DNA of 34,537 nt from Anaerolineae bacterium (GCA_017303775.1 JAFLCH010000010.1:1-34537); one strand, 5' to 3'. Shown: positions 9,057 to 16,730, counted from the stretch's first letter. The notes: generated by a model not told the origin, from the letters alone. A program made the numbers and translations.

Positions 9057-9887
9057 CTATACCATTACGCCTAAACCATAGGTCGTCATGGAAAGTATCG
9101 AGCTTAATAGAAAGAATTTGAATAGTTCGGCAAAGTCATCCGATTGGTAGCGTACTGAGCGATCACCGGTACGTACACAGCCCGGAATGAGGTCATGCAT
9201 ATCACCCATTAAAGGGCTGTAAAGCTCAAGTTCCATTGTTAGCGGTGGTTCAATAACAAAGGGTTTGATTTCCGGAAGTCGCTTAATCGCCCGTTCTGCT
9301 GCCTCTTTAATCTTTTCCTGCGCGACTGATGGATGAAGATTAATGGCTGAAGCCGCGCTGACACCTTCCTTAACAGCAACCGTTTCCATGTTAGGAACTA
9401 GATTCAAGGCGTCACGACAGGACTCGTCGTCTCCGGTGACCAAAACAGTAGGCACACCGTAATAGCCAGCCAGAGCGACGCAGAGGCCGATTTCCGACAT
9501 ATAACGACCATTGACAGTGCAGTTGTAAGCGTGAAAAGTGTGACCTAAAATGCCGTATCGTTTCCCGGCGCCGGCGTGGTAGCCAATCATAAACATGGCA
9601 CCGAAGCCCCGGTCTATACCGTGCATAAGGTGAAACAGTTTGCTGCGGCCTGTGAGGAGCTGAGCTTTACGGTTAAGATCTTTTGGAATTACATTGCGAT
9701 GCTTGCCATGACCTTCATTAACCAATACCCCATTCACACCAGCCGCTAAAGCACCTTCAATAGAAGCGTTTATTTCTTCAGTCAGTAAGACGCGCGTTGC
9801 ACCAAATTCAGGTTCTCCATGCCGAACTTGTTCAAGATTGGTTACGGTGGTAACCCCTTCAACATCGAGCGTAATGTAGATGTCCAT
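9057..9887 (-). CDS. dppA: M55 family D-aminopeptidase (DppA-like)
   Basis: 276 residues. The zinc ligands of Bacillus subtilis DppA are found at almost identical positions: D8 and E10 in TLDVEG, H60 in NEGHG, H104 in IGYHAGAG, E132 in MSEIG, with H116 in GHTFHAY as the likely catalytic His. The family cleaves N-terminal D-residues such as D-Ala-D-Ala, or other small peptides, and forms ring-shaped oligomers. In B. subtilis dppA sits with a dipeptide ABC transporter; here it directly follows the importer 1 SBP gene, which supports uptake and hydrolysis of small, perhaps D-amino-acid-containing, peptides. AGGGA lies about 10 bases before the ATG. Family call strong; substrate inferred. Confidence 0.93.
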   Translation of the reverse strand: MDIYITLDVEGVTTVTNLEQVRHGEPEFGATRVLLTEEINASIEGALAAGVNGVLVNEGHGKHRNVIPKDLNRKAQLLTGRSKLFHLMHGIDRGFGAMFMIGYHAGAGKRYGILGHTFHAYNCTVNGRYMSEIGLCVALAGYYGVPTVLVTGDDESCRDALNLVPNMETVAVKEGVSAASAINLHPSVAQEKIKEAAERAIKRLPEIKPFVIEPPLTMELELYSPLMGDMHDLIPGCVRTGDRSVRYQSDDFAELFKFFLLSSILSMTTYGLGVMV

Positions 9888-9924
9888 GATTGGAATTCCC
9901 TGCTCTAATAAAGATTCTGAATGG

Positions 9925-9968
9925 GAGAAGAGAACACATTACACTTGATGCGATGATGTTCTCTTCTC
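9925..9968 (-). repeat. Perfect 12-bp inverted repeat after the SBP1 gene (intercistronic hairpin)
   Basis: GAGAAGAGAACA at 9925-9936 pairs perfectly with TGTTCTCTTCTC at 9957-9968 across a 20-base loop. It lies between the SBP1 stop (9984) and the M55 start (9887). No T-run follows on the minus strand, so it is more likely an mRNA-stabilising or attenuating hairpin than a complete terminator. Such hairpins often keep SBP mRNA more abundant than the downstream genes. Confidence 0.7.
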
Positions 9969-9983
9969 AGTTTCGGTTACAAG

Positions 9984-11594
9984 TTATTCACTTATATAGG
10001 CGTCATAGAGCCAAATGTATTCAGGATTGTTTAGCGCTTCCCAACCTTGGAGCTTGGGATTAGAACCATGGGTGATTTGGACATCCCACAGTGGAATCCA
10101 GATCGCAAGATCCATGATACGCTTCTGCAAGTCCTGATAAATCTGCCGCCGGGTTTCACGATCAGCTTCTGCCGCACCAGCTGATAGCAGACTATCGATG
10201 TCTTCATCTGGTAAATGTGACCAATTGAAGCCTGTACCGATGTTTGTTGATAACCACATAGCGCTCAGATTGGAGGGGTCAGCCATGCGCCAACGCAGTC
10301 CGCAGACATGGCGTCTTGCATTGTGACACTCATCAACAACCACCCCGGCTTCAGCAAATTCGAGGTTCAGTTGAATGCCGACCTCAGCCAATTGAGCTTG
10401 AACAAATTCGGCCGCGATGGCACGATCCGGAATTGTCGATAGCTCAATGTGCGACAAGGCGAGCGGTTCTCCATCTTTATCCAGTATCCCGTCACTATCA
10501 GTGTCCGTCCAACCAGCTTCTGCAAGCAGCGCTAGCGCCATTTCTGGATCGTACTGGTTGTAATCATTGACACCTTCCCAATACGACCATGTGGAAGAAG
10601 AAATCGGGCCGTTGCCGATTGGGAAAATGTTGTTGAAGAGAACTTCCAACATCAGAGGTCTGTCGAAAGCGTGTCCCAGAGCTTGGCGCACTCGAATATC
10701 ATCTAATGGGGGGAGCGAGGCATTGAGGACAAACCCGTTGGGTGTTCCGGGGCCGGGAAGCGCGGTTGTTACGAGGTCAGGGTTCTGAGACAGTTGAATA
10801 TATTGATCCGACTCGACTCGGTTAATGAGATGAACTTCGCCCGCTTCCAGACTAGCCAAGCGTGTGGTTGCTTCGGGAATAAACTGCCACGTGATACTCT
10901 CCAAAAGGGCTGGCCCTTGGTGTGCAGCGTTCCCCGGACCCCAGTTATAGTCTTCATTGCGGACAACCCGCATAAACGACTGATCGACCCATTCTTCTAG
11001 AATGAAAGCGCCGCTTCCAACTGCGTTACGGCCAATATCTTCATCACCAAACTCTTCAAGGGAAGCGGGTGACATGAAGTAAAGATCAGATACACCGATG
11101 AGGAAAATGGGATTCGGTTGACTGAAATTGACTTGCGCTGTAAAACTGTCGATCACTTCAGTGGATACATAGGTTGAACCTAAACGCGCCTGAGCTACGC
11201 TGGCAGAGGAACATGACTCGCTGTCGCGGATTGTCGCTACACGGTCAAAATTAATCTTGACTGCTTCAGCGTTAAACGGCGTTCCGTCATGAAAGACCAC
11301 ATCATCACGTAAACTAAAGGTGTAGGACGTGAAATCTCCATTGACTTCCCAAGACTCCGCCAAGTATGGGTAAAATTCTTGATCACTGGGTTCCCAGAAT
11401 ACGAGTGAATCATAGATTGTTTTGTATTGGTTATCCGCAATACTTGAAAAAGTACAGGTGGGATCTAGTGTCTCTGGTTCAGAGTCTGTACCCCAAATCA
11501 GATTCCCGCCTGTTTGTGCGGCCATGGGCAACACCGGCACTATTAGGGTAAGCATCATGAGAAGTGAGAGAAGCAAAAATCGCGTACGGTTCAT
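9984..11594 (-). CDS. Peptide/nickel-type ABC importer substrate-binding protein SBP1 (family 5, normal order)
   Basis: 536 residues. A Sec signal peptide (basic MNRTR, hydrophobic core, MAAQ) ends near residue 27; there is no lipobox Cys. The family-5 SBP domains come in the usual order: YLAESW (residue 77 on), FHDGTPF (101-107), GSGAF (193-197), YDPEMALALLAEAGW (348-362), QLAEVGI (401-407) and WIPLW (499-503). It binds a peptide-like ligand outside the membrane and delivers it to DppB1/DppC1 (14.4-15.4 kb). A Cys pair (C423, C431) lies at a site where SBP2 also has two Cys. GAGGAT lies upstream of the ATG. The gene is separated from its permeases by an aminotransferase and a cupin gene, and is preceded by tiny ORFs. 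Confidence 0.94.
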   Translation of the reverse strand: MNRTRFLLLSLLMMLTLIVPVLPMAAQTGGNLIWGTDSEPETLDPTCTFSSIADNQYKTIYDSLVFWEPSDQEFYPYLAESWEVNGDFTSYTFSLRDDVVFHDGTPFNAEAVKINFDRVATIRDSESCSSASVAQARLGSTYVSTEVIDSFTAQVNFSQPNPIFLIGVSDLYFMSPASLEEFGDEDIGRNAVGSGAFILEEWVDQSFMRVVRNEDYNWGPGNAAHQGPALLESITWQFIPEATTRLASLEAGEVHLINRVESDQYIQLSQNPDLVTTALPGPGTPNGFVLNASLPPLDDIRVRQALGHAFDRPLMLEVLFNNIFPIGNGPISSSTWSYWEGVNDYNQYDPEMALALLAEAGWTDTDSDGILDKDGEPLALSHIELSTIPDRAIAAEFVQAQLAEVGIQLNLEFAEAGVVVDECHNARRHVCGLRWRMADPSNLSAMWLSTNIGTGFNWSHLPDEDIDSLLSAGAAEADRETRRQIYQDLQKRIMDLAIWIPLWDVQITHGSNPKLQGWEALNNPEYIWLYDAYISE

Positions 11595-11596
11595 TT

Positions 11597-11668
11597 TTAT
11601 ATCCTCATAAATATGCCAAACAAATTGGCAAGCCCCGGATCATTGTCTAATCGTGTAGAGGTCTTCAT
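11597..11668 (-). CDS. Possible 23-residue leader ORF upstream of SBP1
   Basis: ATG at 11668-11666 opens a 23-codon frame beginning MKTSTRLDND and ending FGIFMRI, with TAA at 11599-11597, only two bases before the SBP1 ATG. GAGGTGA sits just upstream. It also contains the SBP1 ribosome-binding site (GAGGAT). It may serve translational coupling or attenuation, or be chance. I recognise no homologue, and its reality is unproven. Confidence 0.35.
   Translation of the reverse strand: MKTSTRLDNDPGLANLFGIFMRI
11614..11630 (-). repeat. Small hairpin next to the SBP1 ribosome-binding site
   Basis: TGCCAA (11614-11619) and TTGGCA (11625-11630) form a 6-bp stem with a 5-base loop, within the leader ORF and just upstream of the SBP1 ribosome-binding site. 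It could affect SBP1 translation. Confidence 0.4.
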
Positions 11669-11677
11669 ATTTCACCT

Positions 11678-11698
11678 CTAGTCCTTCGCTATGCCCAT
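11678..11698 (-). CDS. Possible six-residue leader ORF (MGIAKD) with a very strong ribosome-binding site
   Basis: AAGGAGGAG (11709-11701), nearly a perfect complement of the 16S anti-Shine-Dalgarno sequence, lies 2 bases before ATG 11698-11696, which opens only six codons before TAG (11680-11678). The next ribosome-binding site (GAGGTGA) begins within this stop codon. Such an arrangement is typical of a leader peptide or ribosome entry site, but no function is shown. Confidence 0.3.
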   Translation of the reverse strand: MGIAKD

Positions 11699-11719
11699 GT
11701 CTCCTCCTTAACTGACCAA

Positions 11720-12193
11720 CTATTCGTCTATTGATTCGATCTTGAAACGACGTAGGTCGAATGAAGTATTTTCTTGTTTTGGAGGTTCCGCTTTTAGTGG
11801 ACGATAAAAAAGTACGCGCAGCGGTTCGTCACCCGTATTCTTCCAACCATGCCGGGCAAAGGCAGGTACAAAAACAAAGTCACCAGCCTGAAAGTGATGC
11901 AATTCATTTTCGATGGCAATTAATCCTTGCCCCTGCACGATGTAACTGAATTCTTCTTGGCTATGGGAATGCAACTCTTTGTCTGCTGAACCAATTCCGG
12001 GGTCCATTTCGAATAAACCTGCATTAACCGTCAGTGCCCCACATACATCACTATCGATATAGCTCCAACCTTTTCCACCCGGATATTCTTTAGCCTCATC
12101 CGCAGAAACCACGATCCGGGTCCAGTAACGATTAACCTCAGTTGGGCTGACTTCACTCAATTTCATTTTTCGCTTATCGATTTTTCGTGACAT
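11720..12193 (-). CDS. Cupin-domain protein
   Basis: 157 residues from ATG 12193, which has GGAG 6-7 bases upstream; a GTG at 12241 in the same frame has no good ribosome-binding site. A single cupin barrel is seen: motif 1 ELHSHSQEEFSYIVQGQG with the HxHxxxxE metal site, and motif 2 FQAGDFVFVPAFARHGWKN with the second His. The protein could be a small metal-dependent enzyme (isomerase, dioxygenase, lyase) or a ligand sensor. It sits between AT2 and the SBP1 leader, so it probably acts on the same substrate or its keto acid product. The family is clear; the function is unknown. Confidence 0.87.
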   Translation of the reverse strand: MSRKIDKRKMKLSEVSPTEVNRYWTRIVVSADEAKEYPGGKGWSYIDSDVCGALTVNAGLFEMDPGIGSADKELHSHSQEEFSYIVQGQGLIAIENELHHFQAGDFVFVPAFARHGWKNTGDEPLRVLFYRPLKAEPPKQENTSFDLRRFKIESIDE

Positions 12194-12264
12194 TTTGTTC
12201 TCCGCTAAGGTTGACAGTCGCTGATTAACGATTGAGGTCACCGCAATAGATCGCTGTCCATGGG

Positions 12265-13485
12265 CTATAATATCGAGGCCGCAGCTTCTTCAATCCGTTC
12301 GATGCCCTTTTGCAAATGATCCATATAGCTTGCCCCTGATACTCTGAACCAACCCTCACCCGCTGTCCCAAAAGATGAACCGGGAGACAAATAAACCCGA
12401 CCGCGGACAATCATGAAGTCGGTGAATTGTTGGGCTATCGAATCGGGTATTTCGTATCCTTCAACTTCGCTCAGCAATACCTTCCGCACCTTATCCCCTT
12501 TCTCTCGCATAAACTCACGCACATCCACAAAGGAATAGAACGTTCCATCTTGCAGGGGCGCATGGATACCCTCAATAGCGCTAAGATGACTGCATAGATA
12601 GTGGCGGCGTCGGTCGAGTTCACTGAGCATTGCTGCCAATGGTTCTTGCGGCCCGGTAAGCGCAGCCAGTGCTGCATATTGCGATATGGATGGGGCGCAT
12701 ATACCAACATAGAGACGAGCGCGGTGAACAGGTTGCAAAAGTTCCCGGGGCGCGCCCATATAGCCAACCCGCCAGCCAGTCATACCATATGCTTTTGAGA
12801 AGCCGTTTATAGTAAATGTCCGTTCGCGCATGCCCGGCAGCGAAGCGGGGCTAATGACTTTTTTGCCATCGAACATAATCCGTTCGTACAATTCATCGGC
12901 AATGACGTATAAATCGTGTTTGATGGCGATTTCACACAGACCACGGACACTTTCTTCACTTAAAGCTGAACCGACCGGGTTACTAGGGCTGACCATAAAG
13001 AGTAATTTGGTGCGTGGCGTAACGGCGGCCTCGACCATTTCTAAGTCAGGTTGCCAGTTGTTGTCTCCGTTGGTTGGAAGGATGATGGGGATGCCAGAGG
13101 CGAGTTCCACAATGGCCGAAAAATGACCAATGTAATGGGGGTCAAACATGATGGCTTCATCCCCCGGTTCCATAAATGCATGTGGAATCGCACTGAGAAT
13201 TTCACTGCTGCCCGATGTTACGAGAATCTCGTCCGGGTCGTAGTGAACATGGTTTTCGTTAGCCAGTTTTTCGGCAATAGCTTCCCGCAATGACAACAAT
13301 CCCACATTGTCCGTGTAACCGACATAATCTGCCTCGATTGCCCGAATGCCGGCCTGATGAATGTGTTCAAATGTGTCGAACTGAATCGTGCCGGTACCCA
13401 TGTAATGAACATCTGGCCCGATTTTGAGTACTTCTCGTCCACCGGTACTGGCGATATTCTTTATCCTGCTAGATGATGGTTTCAT
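12265..13485 (-). CDS. Class I/II PLP aminotransferase AT2
   Basis: 406 residues, collinear with AT1. PLP lysine K231 in NGFSKAYGMTGWRVGY, SPSNPVG cofactor motif (N169), ADELY (D197/Y200) and GEGWFRVSG are present. The extra segment REKGDKVRKVL to DSIAQQFTD is shared with AT1, so the two are paralogues. The N-terminal ligand-facing region differs (GTGTIQFDTFEHIH versus GVGTIDFDPFPAVQ), which suggests a different amino donor. It follows the importer 1 permease gene dppC1 by 83 bases and precedes the cupin gene. AAGGA lies about 13 bases before ATG. It deaminates an unknown amino acid or amine-bearing intermediate in the cytoplasm. Confidence 0.93.
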   Translation of the reverse strand: MKPSSSRIKNIASTGGREVLKIGPDVHYMGTGTIQFDTFEHIHQAGIRAIEADYVGYTDNVGLLSLREAIAEKLANENHVHYDPDEILVTSGSSEILSAIPHAFMEPGDEAIMFDPHYIGHFSAIVELASGIPIILPTNGDNNWQPDLEMVEAAVTPRTKLLFMVSPSNPVGSALSEESVRGLCEIAIKHDLYVIADELYERIMFDGKKVISPASLPGMRERTFTINGFSKAYGMTGWRVGYMGAPRELLQPVHRARLYVGICAPSISQYAALAALTGPQEPLAAMLSELDRRRHYLCSHLSAIEGIHAPLQDGTFYSFVDVREFMREKGDKVRKVLLSEVEGYEIPDSIAQQFTDFMIVRGRVYLSPGSSFGTAGEGWFRVSGASYMDHLQKGIERIEEAAASIL

Positions 13486-13568
13486 TTTGGGCGTTAAATC
13501 CTTACTTAAAATCGATAGTTGGAATTTGTTGGCTGTTTTTTGTCCTGCTGAAACATCCTCGTTGTCGG

Positions 13569-14474
13569 TTATGTTTTTAGTCGTGGATCTAGTGCGTCGC
13601 GGAGACTATCCCCTAAGAGGTTATAGGCAATGACCGTAAACATAATGGCTAGACCGGGCATTGTGCTGAGCCACCATGCGCGTTGTAGATGGTTTCGCCC
13701 TTCGCTCACCATAACCCCCCATTCTGGAGTCGGAGGTGATGCGCCAAGACCCAAGTAACTCACAGATGCGCCTATTAGAACAGCGGTCGCAAAACCCAGT
13801 GTGGTGAGGACGATGACGGGAGCCATGATGTTGGGCGCAATATGGTAAAAAATGATTCGGGTGTTTGTACTGCCAATAGCCCGCGCTGCCTCTATGTAGT
13901 CAGATTCTTTTGCCGAGAGCACACTGCCACGTACCACTCGTATGTAGTTCGGGATCGTCGAGATCCCAACGGCGATCATCACATTTCCCAATCCCGGGCC
14001 GAGTGCAGCTAAGATAACCAGCGCCAGTAAAATGCCCGGAAGTGCCAGCAAAATATTGGTCAGAAACATCGTGGCATTGTCGATCCACCCACCAAAATAA
14101 CCAGCTATCAGACCCAAGAGACCACCAAATAAAAGGGCAATGCCTACACTAATAACGCCCATTTGTAGGGATATGCGCGTGCCATACAAGATGCGTGTCA
14201 TGATGTCGCGACCGAGACGATCCGTACCGGCCAGATGTTCCCATGATGGAGACTGTAGTGCCTCGGTTGGTGACATCTTGATGGGGTCATACGGCGATAA
14301 AAGTGGTGCGGCTGCTGCGGCAAAAATCAGACTAATTAAGTATCCACCGCCAATAATGCCACCATTGCTGCGTAGAATCCGGCGTAATACTATTTGAAAG
14401 AAGTTGTTCTGCTTAGGTTTTAGGGCGGAACGAATCATCTTTTGTGGTTGATCATTCCCCGGTTCGTTAGCCAT
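13569..14474 (-). CDS. dppC: ABC importer permease DppC1
   Basis: 301 residues from ATG 14474, which overlaps the DppB1 stop by 8 bases; an upstream in-frame ATG at 14531 would overlap by 65 bases and is less likely. It is a multi-TM inner-membrane permease of the DppC/OppC type with an N-terminal OppC-like segment (LAGTDRLGRDIMTRILYGTR) and the EAA loop ESDYIEAARAIGSTNTRI, which contacts the ATPase. It ends with the family's DPRL tail (DALDPRLKT). It works with DppB1 and SBP1. No ATPase genes lie in this half of the cluster. Confidence 0.95.
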   Translation of the reverse strand: MANEPGNDQPQKMIRSALKPKQNNFFQIVLRRILRSNGGIIGGGYLISLIFAAAAAPLLSPYDPIKMSPTEALQSPSWEHLAGTDRLGRDIMTRILYGTRISLQMGVISVGIALLFGGLLGLIAGYFGGWIDNATMFLTNILLALPGILLALVILAALGPGLGNVMIAVGISTIPNYIRVVRGSVLSAKESDYIEAARAIGSTNTRIIFYHIAPNIMAPVIVLTTLGFATAVLIGASVSYLGLGASPPTPEWGVMVSEGRNHLQRAWWLSTMPGLAIMFTVIAYNLLGDSLRDALDPRLKT

Positions 14475-15420
14475 TGTTTTTTGTCGCTCCCTGCCCGATG
14501 CGAATCCGAGGATCGAGAAAACCATAAGCAATATCGACAGCCAGATTAGAGAGAATGAAAATCACTGCTAATAGAAGGGTTGCACCTTGAAGAACTGGCA
14601 TATCGCGTTCTAAGAGGGCATCAACAGCGATACGACCGATTCCTTGGCGGGCAAAAACATTCTCGACAATGACTGCGCCGCCTAGCAGTCGACCAAATTG
14701 CAGACCGATGACCGTCACCACTGGAATTAACGAATTGGGGAATACATGGCGCAAGATCACTCTGGACTCGCGCAGTCCTTTTGCTCGTGCAGTCGTAACA
14801 TAATCTCGGCTAAGCTGTTCTAGACTTTCGGTTCGTACTAGTCGCGCAATCAGGCCAGTACCTGCTAGTCCTAATGTAAGAGAGGGTAAGATCAGTCTTT
14901 CGATACCACCTTGACCGGTAATGGGAAACCAACCTAGTTGAACCGAAAATACGAGGATGAATACGATTCCTAACCAAAAATTGGGGATTGACCAGCCGAC
15001 AAGTGCAATGACCATGCTCAGCGTATCGATCCACGTGCCGCGGAATATTGCCGCTAGGTTTCCTAGCGTGACACCGATAACAACGGCTATGAGCGTACCA
15101 ACGACTGCCAACTGTAGGGTGGCGGGAAATGCAGCAGCAATAATCTGTGTTACGGGTTGATTGGAACGGATCGACCGCCCGAAGTCACCTTGTAGAGCGC
15201 CGCTGAGGAAACGACCATATTGAACAATAACAGGGTCATTTAAGCCTAATTGTTCACGCACCCGTTCCAATTCTTCTGCGGACGAGGCTGTGCCGGATTG
15301 CAGAGCCATAATATCCGGCGCTTGCCCCGGAATATAACTCAACATGAAGAAGATGAGCGCGGAAACACCGACTAAAACAGGTATGGCCAGAAGAAGCTGA
15401 CGTTGAATATAAACTAACAT
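14467..15420 (-). CDS. dppB: ABC importer permease DppB1
   Basis: 317 residues, usual length for DppB. The N-terminus MLVYIQRQLLLAIPVLVGVS is a standard DppB first TM helix. The periplasmic loop (REQLGLNDPVIVQYGRFL), the EAA loop SRDYVTTARAKGLRESRV and the C-terminal DPRI are present. It pairs with DppC1, whose start it overlaps by 8 bases. The ribosome-binding site is weak: GAGG sits about 20 bases upstream, inside the loop of a small inverted repeat (15424-15453), so translation may be controlled. It is preceded by a 161-base gap after the TIGR04076-like genes. Confidence 0.95.
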   Translation of the reverse strand: MLVYIQRQLLLAIPVLVGVSALIFFMLSYIPGQAPDIMALQSGTASSAEELERVREQLGLNDPVIVQYGRFLSGALQGDFGRSIRSNQPVTQIIAAAFPATLQLAVVGTLIAVVIGVTLGNLAAIFRGTWIDTLSMVIALVGWSIPNFWLGIVFILVFSVQLGWFPITGQGGIERLILPSLTLGLAGTGLIARLVRTESLEQLSRDYVTTARAKGLRESRVILRHVFPNSLIPVVTVIGLQFGRLLGGAVIVENVFARQGIGRIAVDALLERDMPVLQGATLLLAVIFILSNLAVDIAYGFLDPRIRIGQGATKNNG

Positions 15421-15524
15421 AAGTGCTATAACTCAGCCTCAAAAAACATAGCAAAATACACCCATTGCGTTTATGCGCAGCGGTACGATAAAGGCTCAAC
15501 TGTTTATCTTGCGAGTGCATTTTC

Positions 15525-15552
15525 GATAACCAAACCACTAGGGCTGGTTATC
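15525..15552. repeat. Perfect 8-bp inverted repeat in the gap before dppB1
   Basis: GATAACCA (15525-15532) and TGGTTATC (15545-15552) are separated by 12 bases. No T-run follows on the minus strand. It could be a regulator operator or an RNA hairpin controlling dppB1. The rest of the 161-base gap holds no convincing gene; a 94-residue frame there runs into dppB1 out of frame and is spurious. Confidence 0.5.
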
Positions 15553-15581
15553 TTGGTTAAGTGATAGTGATGTAGATAGCT

Positions 15582-15956
15582 CTAGACCGTTCTTCGGCTA
15601 AGCCCTTCAGGATAGCTTTTTTGTAGGGATTCGATGGTAATAAGATTAGCCTGTGCCTGAAGTTCCTTGGCTTCTACTTCGGAAATGCGTTCAACACGAA
15701 ACTGTGCCGCGCAGCTTGCTTGACCACAGGTGACGTGCATAACATCCGGATTTTCTTCTGTTGGGTCTGACCCCCCAAATCGCAATGTCCAATAAGCCGG
15801 AAACATAGCGTTGAATGCAAAAGAACAAATGCCGGGTGGTGTGCTTCGCATATACCAGACTTGTCCAACTTCATGTGAGACTCGACAACCCGCTCCGCAT
15901 CCCTTTGTGACGGTAGCCTTGACCGGGAACATCAGGCCTTCAAATTCATTACCCAT
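15582..15956 (-). CDS. Small TIGR04076-like protein, copy 2
   Basis: 124 residues from ATG 15956, with GGAGAG about 7 bases upstream; a TTG two codons earlier is less likely. The pattern PVKATVTKGC, VSHEVGQVW, TPPGICSFAFNAMFP, LRFGG and a final FRVERI resembles the small uncharacterised TIGR04076 family (Cys- and Gly-rich, about 90-125 residues). Several Cys are present (GCGAGC, HVTCGQASC), which may bind metal or a cluster. It follows the first copy (16060-16437) by 103 bases and is clearly its paralogue. No function is known to me. Confidence 0.7.
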   Translation of the reverse strand: MGNEFEGLMFPVKATVTKGCGAGCRVSHEVGQVWYMRSTPPGICSFAFNAMFPAYWTLRFGGSDPTEENPDVMHVTCGQASCAAQFRVERISEVEAKELQAQANLITIESLQKSYPEGLSRRTV

Positions 15957-16059
15957 GATCAACTCTCCCCTCAGATTTATTTCCAGAGATCGCCTTCACC
16001 CATACTGCAATCCCAAAATATTTCAAAGTAGTTTTCTAGCCTGCGGGTTCGCAAGCTAT

Positions 16060-16437
16060 TTATTGACTCTTATCGCCTGAAGGTGTTTCTGATTTCTTGT
16101 CCAGATCATCTACGATACGCTCTAGTGAGATGACGACACGCTTATTGGGGTCGGGGCATCGGCGATAAATCATTGTCATGGCTTCGTTCGTATATCCCTC
16201 GGCGCCGTGCTCCCCCGGTCGTGACTGTAAAACCTTTTCGGCCTCTGGTTCTTTTCCGCCGTAACGAAGTGCGAGATAGGCGTTAAACGAGCAAGCAAAT
16301 ATAGAACTGCAAATGCCCGGCGGAGTCGTGTCTTCCCATATCCATTCATCGCCGACTTTATGACCAGCGGCACAAGTAGGGTGGGTTTCGGTCACTTTCA
16401 TCCGAACCGGATAAACCTTTTTGGGGTTAGCTGCCAT
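16060..16437 (-). CDS. Small TIGR04076-like protein, copy 1 (first gene after a strong promoter)
   Basis: 125 residues starting MAANPKKVYPVRMKVTET, with GGAGGATAGA directly before ATG. Shared landmarks with copy 2: HPTCAAGHKVGDEW, TTPPGICSSIFACSFNAYLALRYGG and VISLERI. Between LRYGG and SLERI the two copies differ, and the charged C-terminal tail here (DKKSETPSGDKSQ) is absent from copy 2. The Cys set differs too. It is the first gene downstream of the promoter at 16.63 kb, so it leads the importer 1 operon. Family assignment is from pattern memory only, and the function is unknown. A soluble metal- or substrate-binding role is a guess. Confidence 0.7.
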   Translation of the reverse strand: MAANPKKVYPVRMKVTETHPTCAAGHKVGDEWIWEDTTPPGICSSIFACSFNAYLALRYGGKEPEAEKVLQSRPGEHGAEGYTNEAMTMIYRRCPDPNKRVVISLERIVDDLDKKSETPSGDKSQ

Positions 16438-16626
16438 TCTATCCTCCGCTCTTATGCCTTAATCAATCAAGTGCTAGCTCGTTACGGTTGTTGCGATTGA
16501 TGCCCTATCCTTTGAAAGATGGATATCGAAAATGTAGGAGCACCTCTTTGCAGTTGTCTCCAAACATATCCAAAACAGATCAATACACGCTGCGAAAAAT
16601 GCACACTAAATTCTGAAATCTACAGA
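16438..16626 (-). other. Long 5' leader of the importer 1 operon
   Basis: About 180 bases separate the predicted transcription start (near 16620) from ATG 16437. An inverted repeat, GATTGAT (16495-16501) with ATCAATC (16462-16468), could form a 7-bp stem just upstream of the ribosome-binding site. I recognise no riboswitch class. A 20-codon ATG frame exists but has no ribosome-binding site. Nothing else is seen. Confidence 0.45.
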
Positions 16627-16656
16627 ACTATAGCACAAACAATGCGATAAAGTCAA
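16627..16656 (-). promoter_or_regulatory. Sigma70-type promoter for the importer 1 operon
   Basis: On the minus strand TTGACT (-35, 16656-16651) and TATAGT (-10, 16632-16627) are separated by 18 bases. Both boxes match the consensus in 5 of 6 positions. It lies in the only gap of nearly 300 bases between genes, after the Mo-hydroxylase large subunit, so it probably starts a separate transcript reading leftward. Upstream of it a 5-bp inverted repeat (ATCAC 16690-16694, GTGAT 16705-16709) may be a weak terminator or operator. Confidence 0.72.
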
Positions 16657-16730
16657 GAAAACAGTGTAAAAATTCCGATAATCGTATAAATCACCATTTC
16701 TGTTGTGATAATTGAAAAGGCGAGGTTGCT

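Noticed and set aside
16438-16620. Riboswitch or 20-codon leader peptide in the long 5' leader
   Set aside because: No known riboswitch core is recognised, and the ATG frame there lacks a ribosome-binding site.
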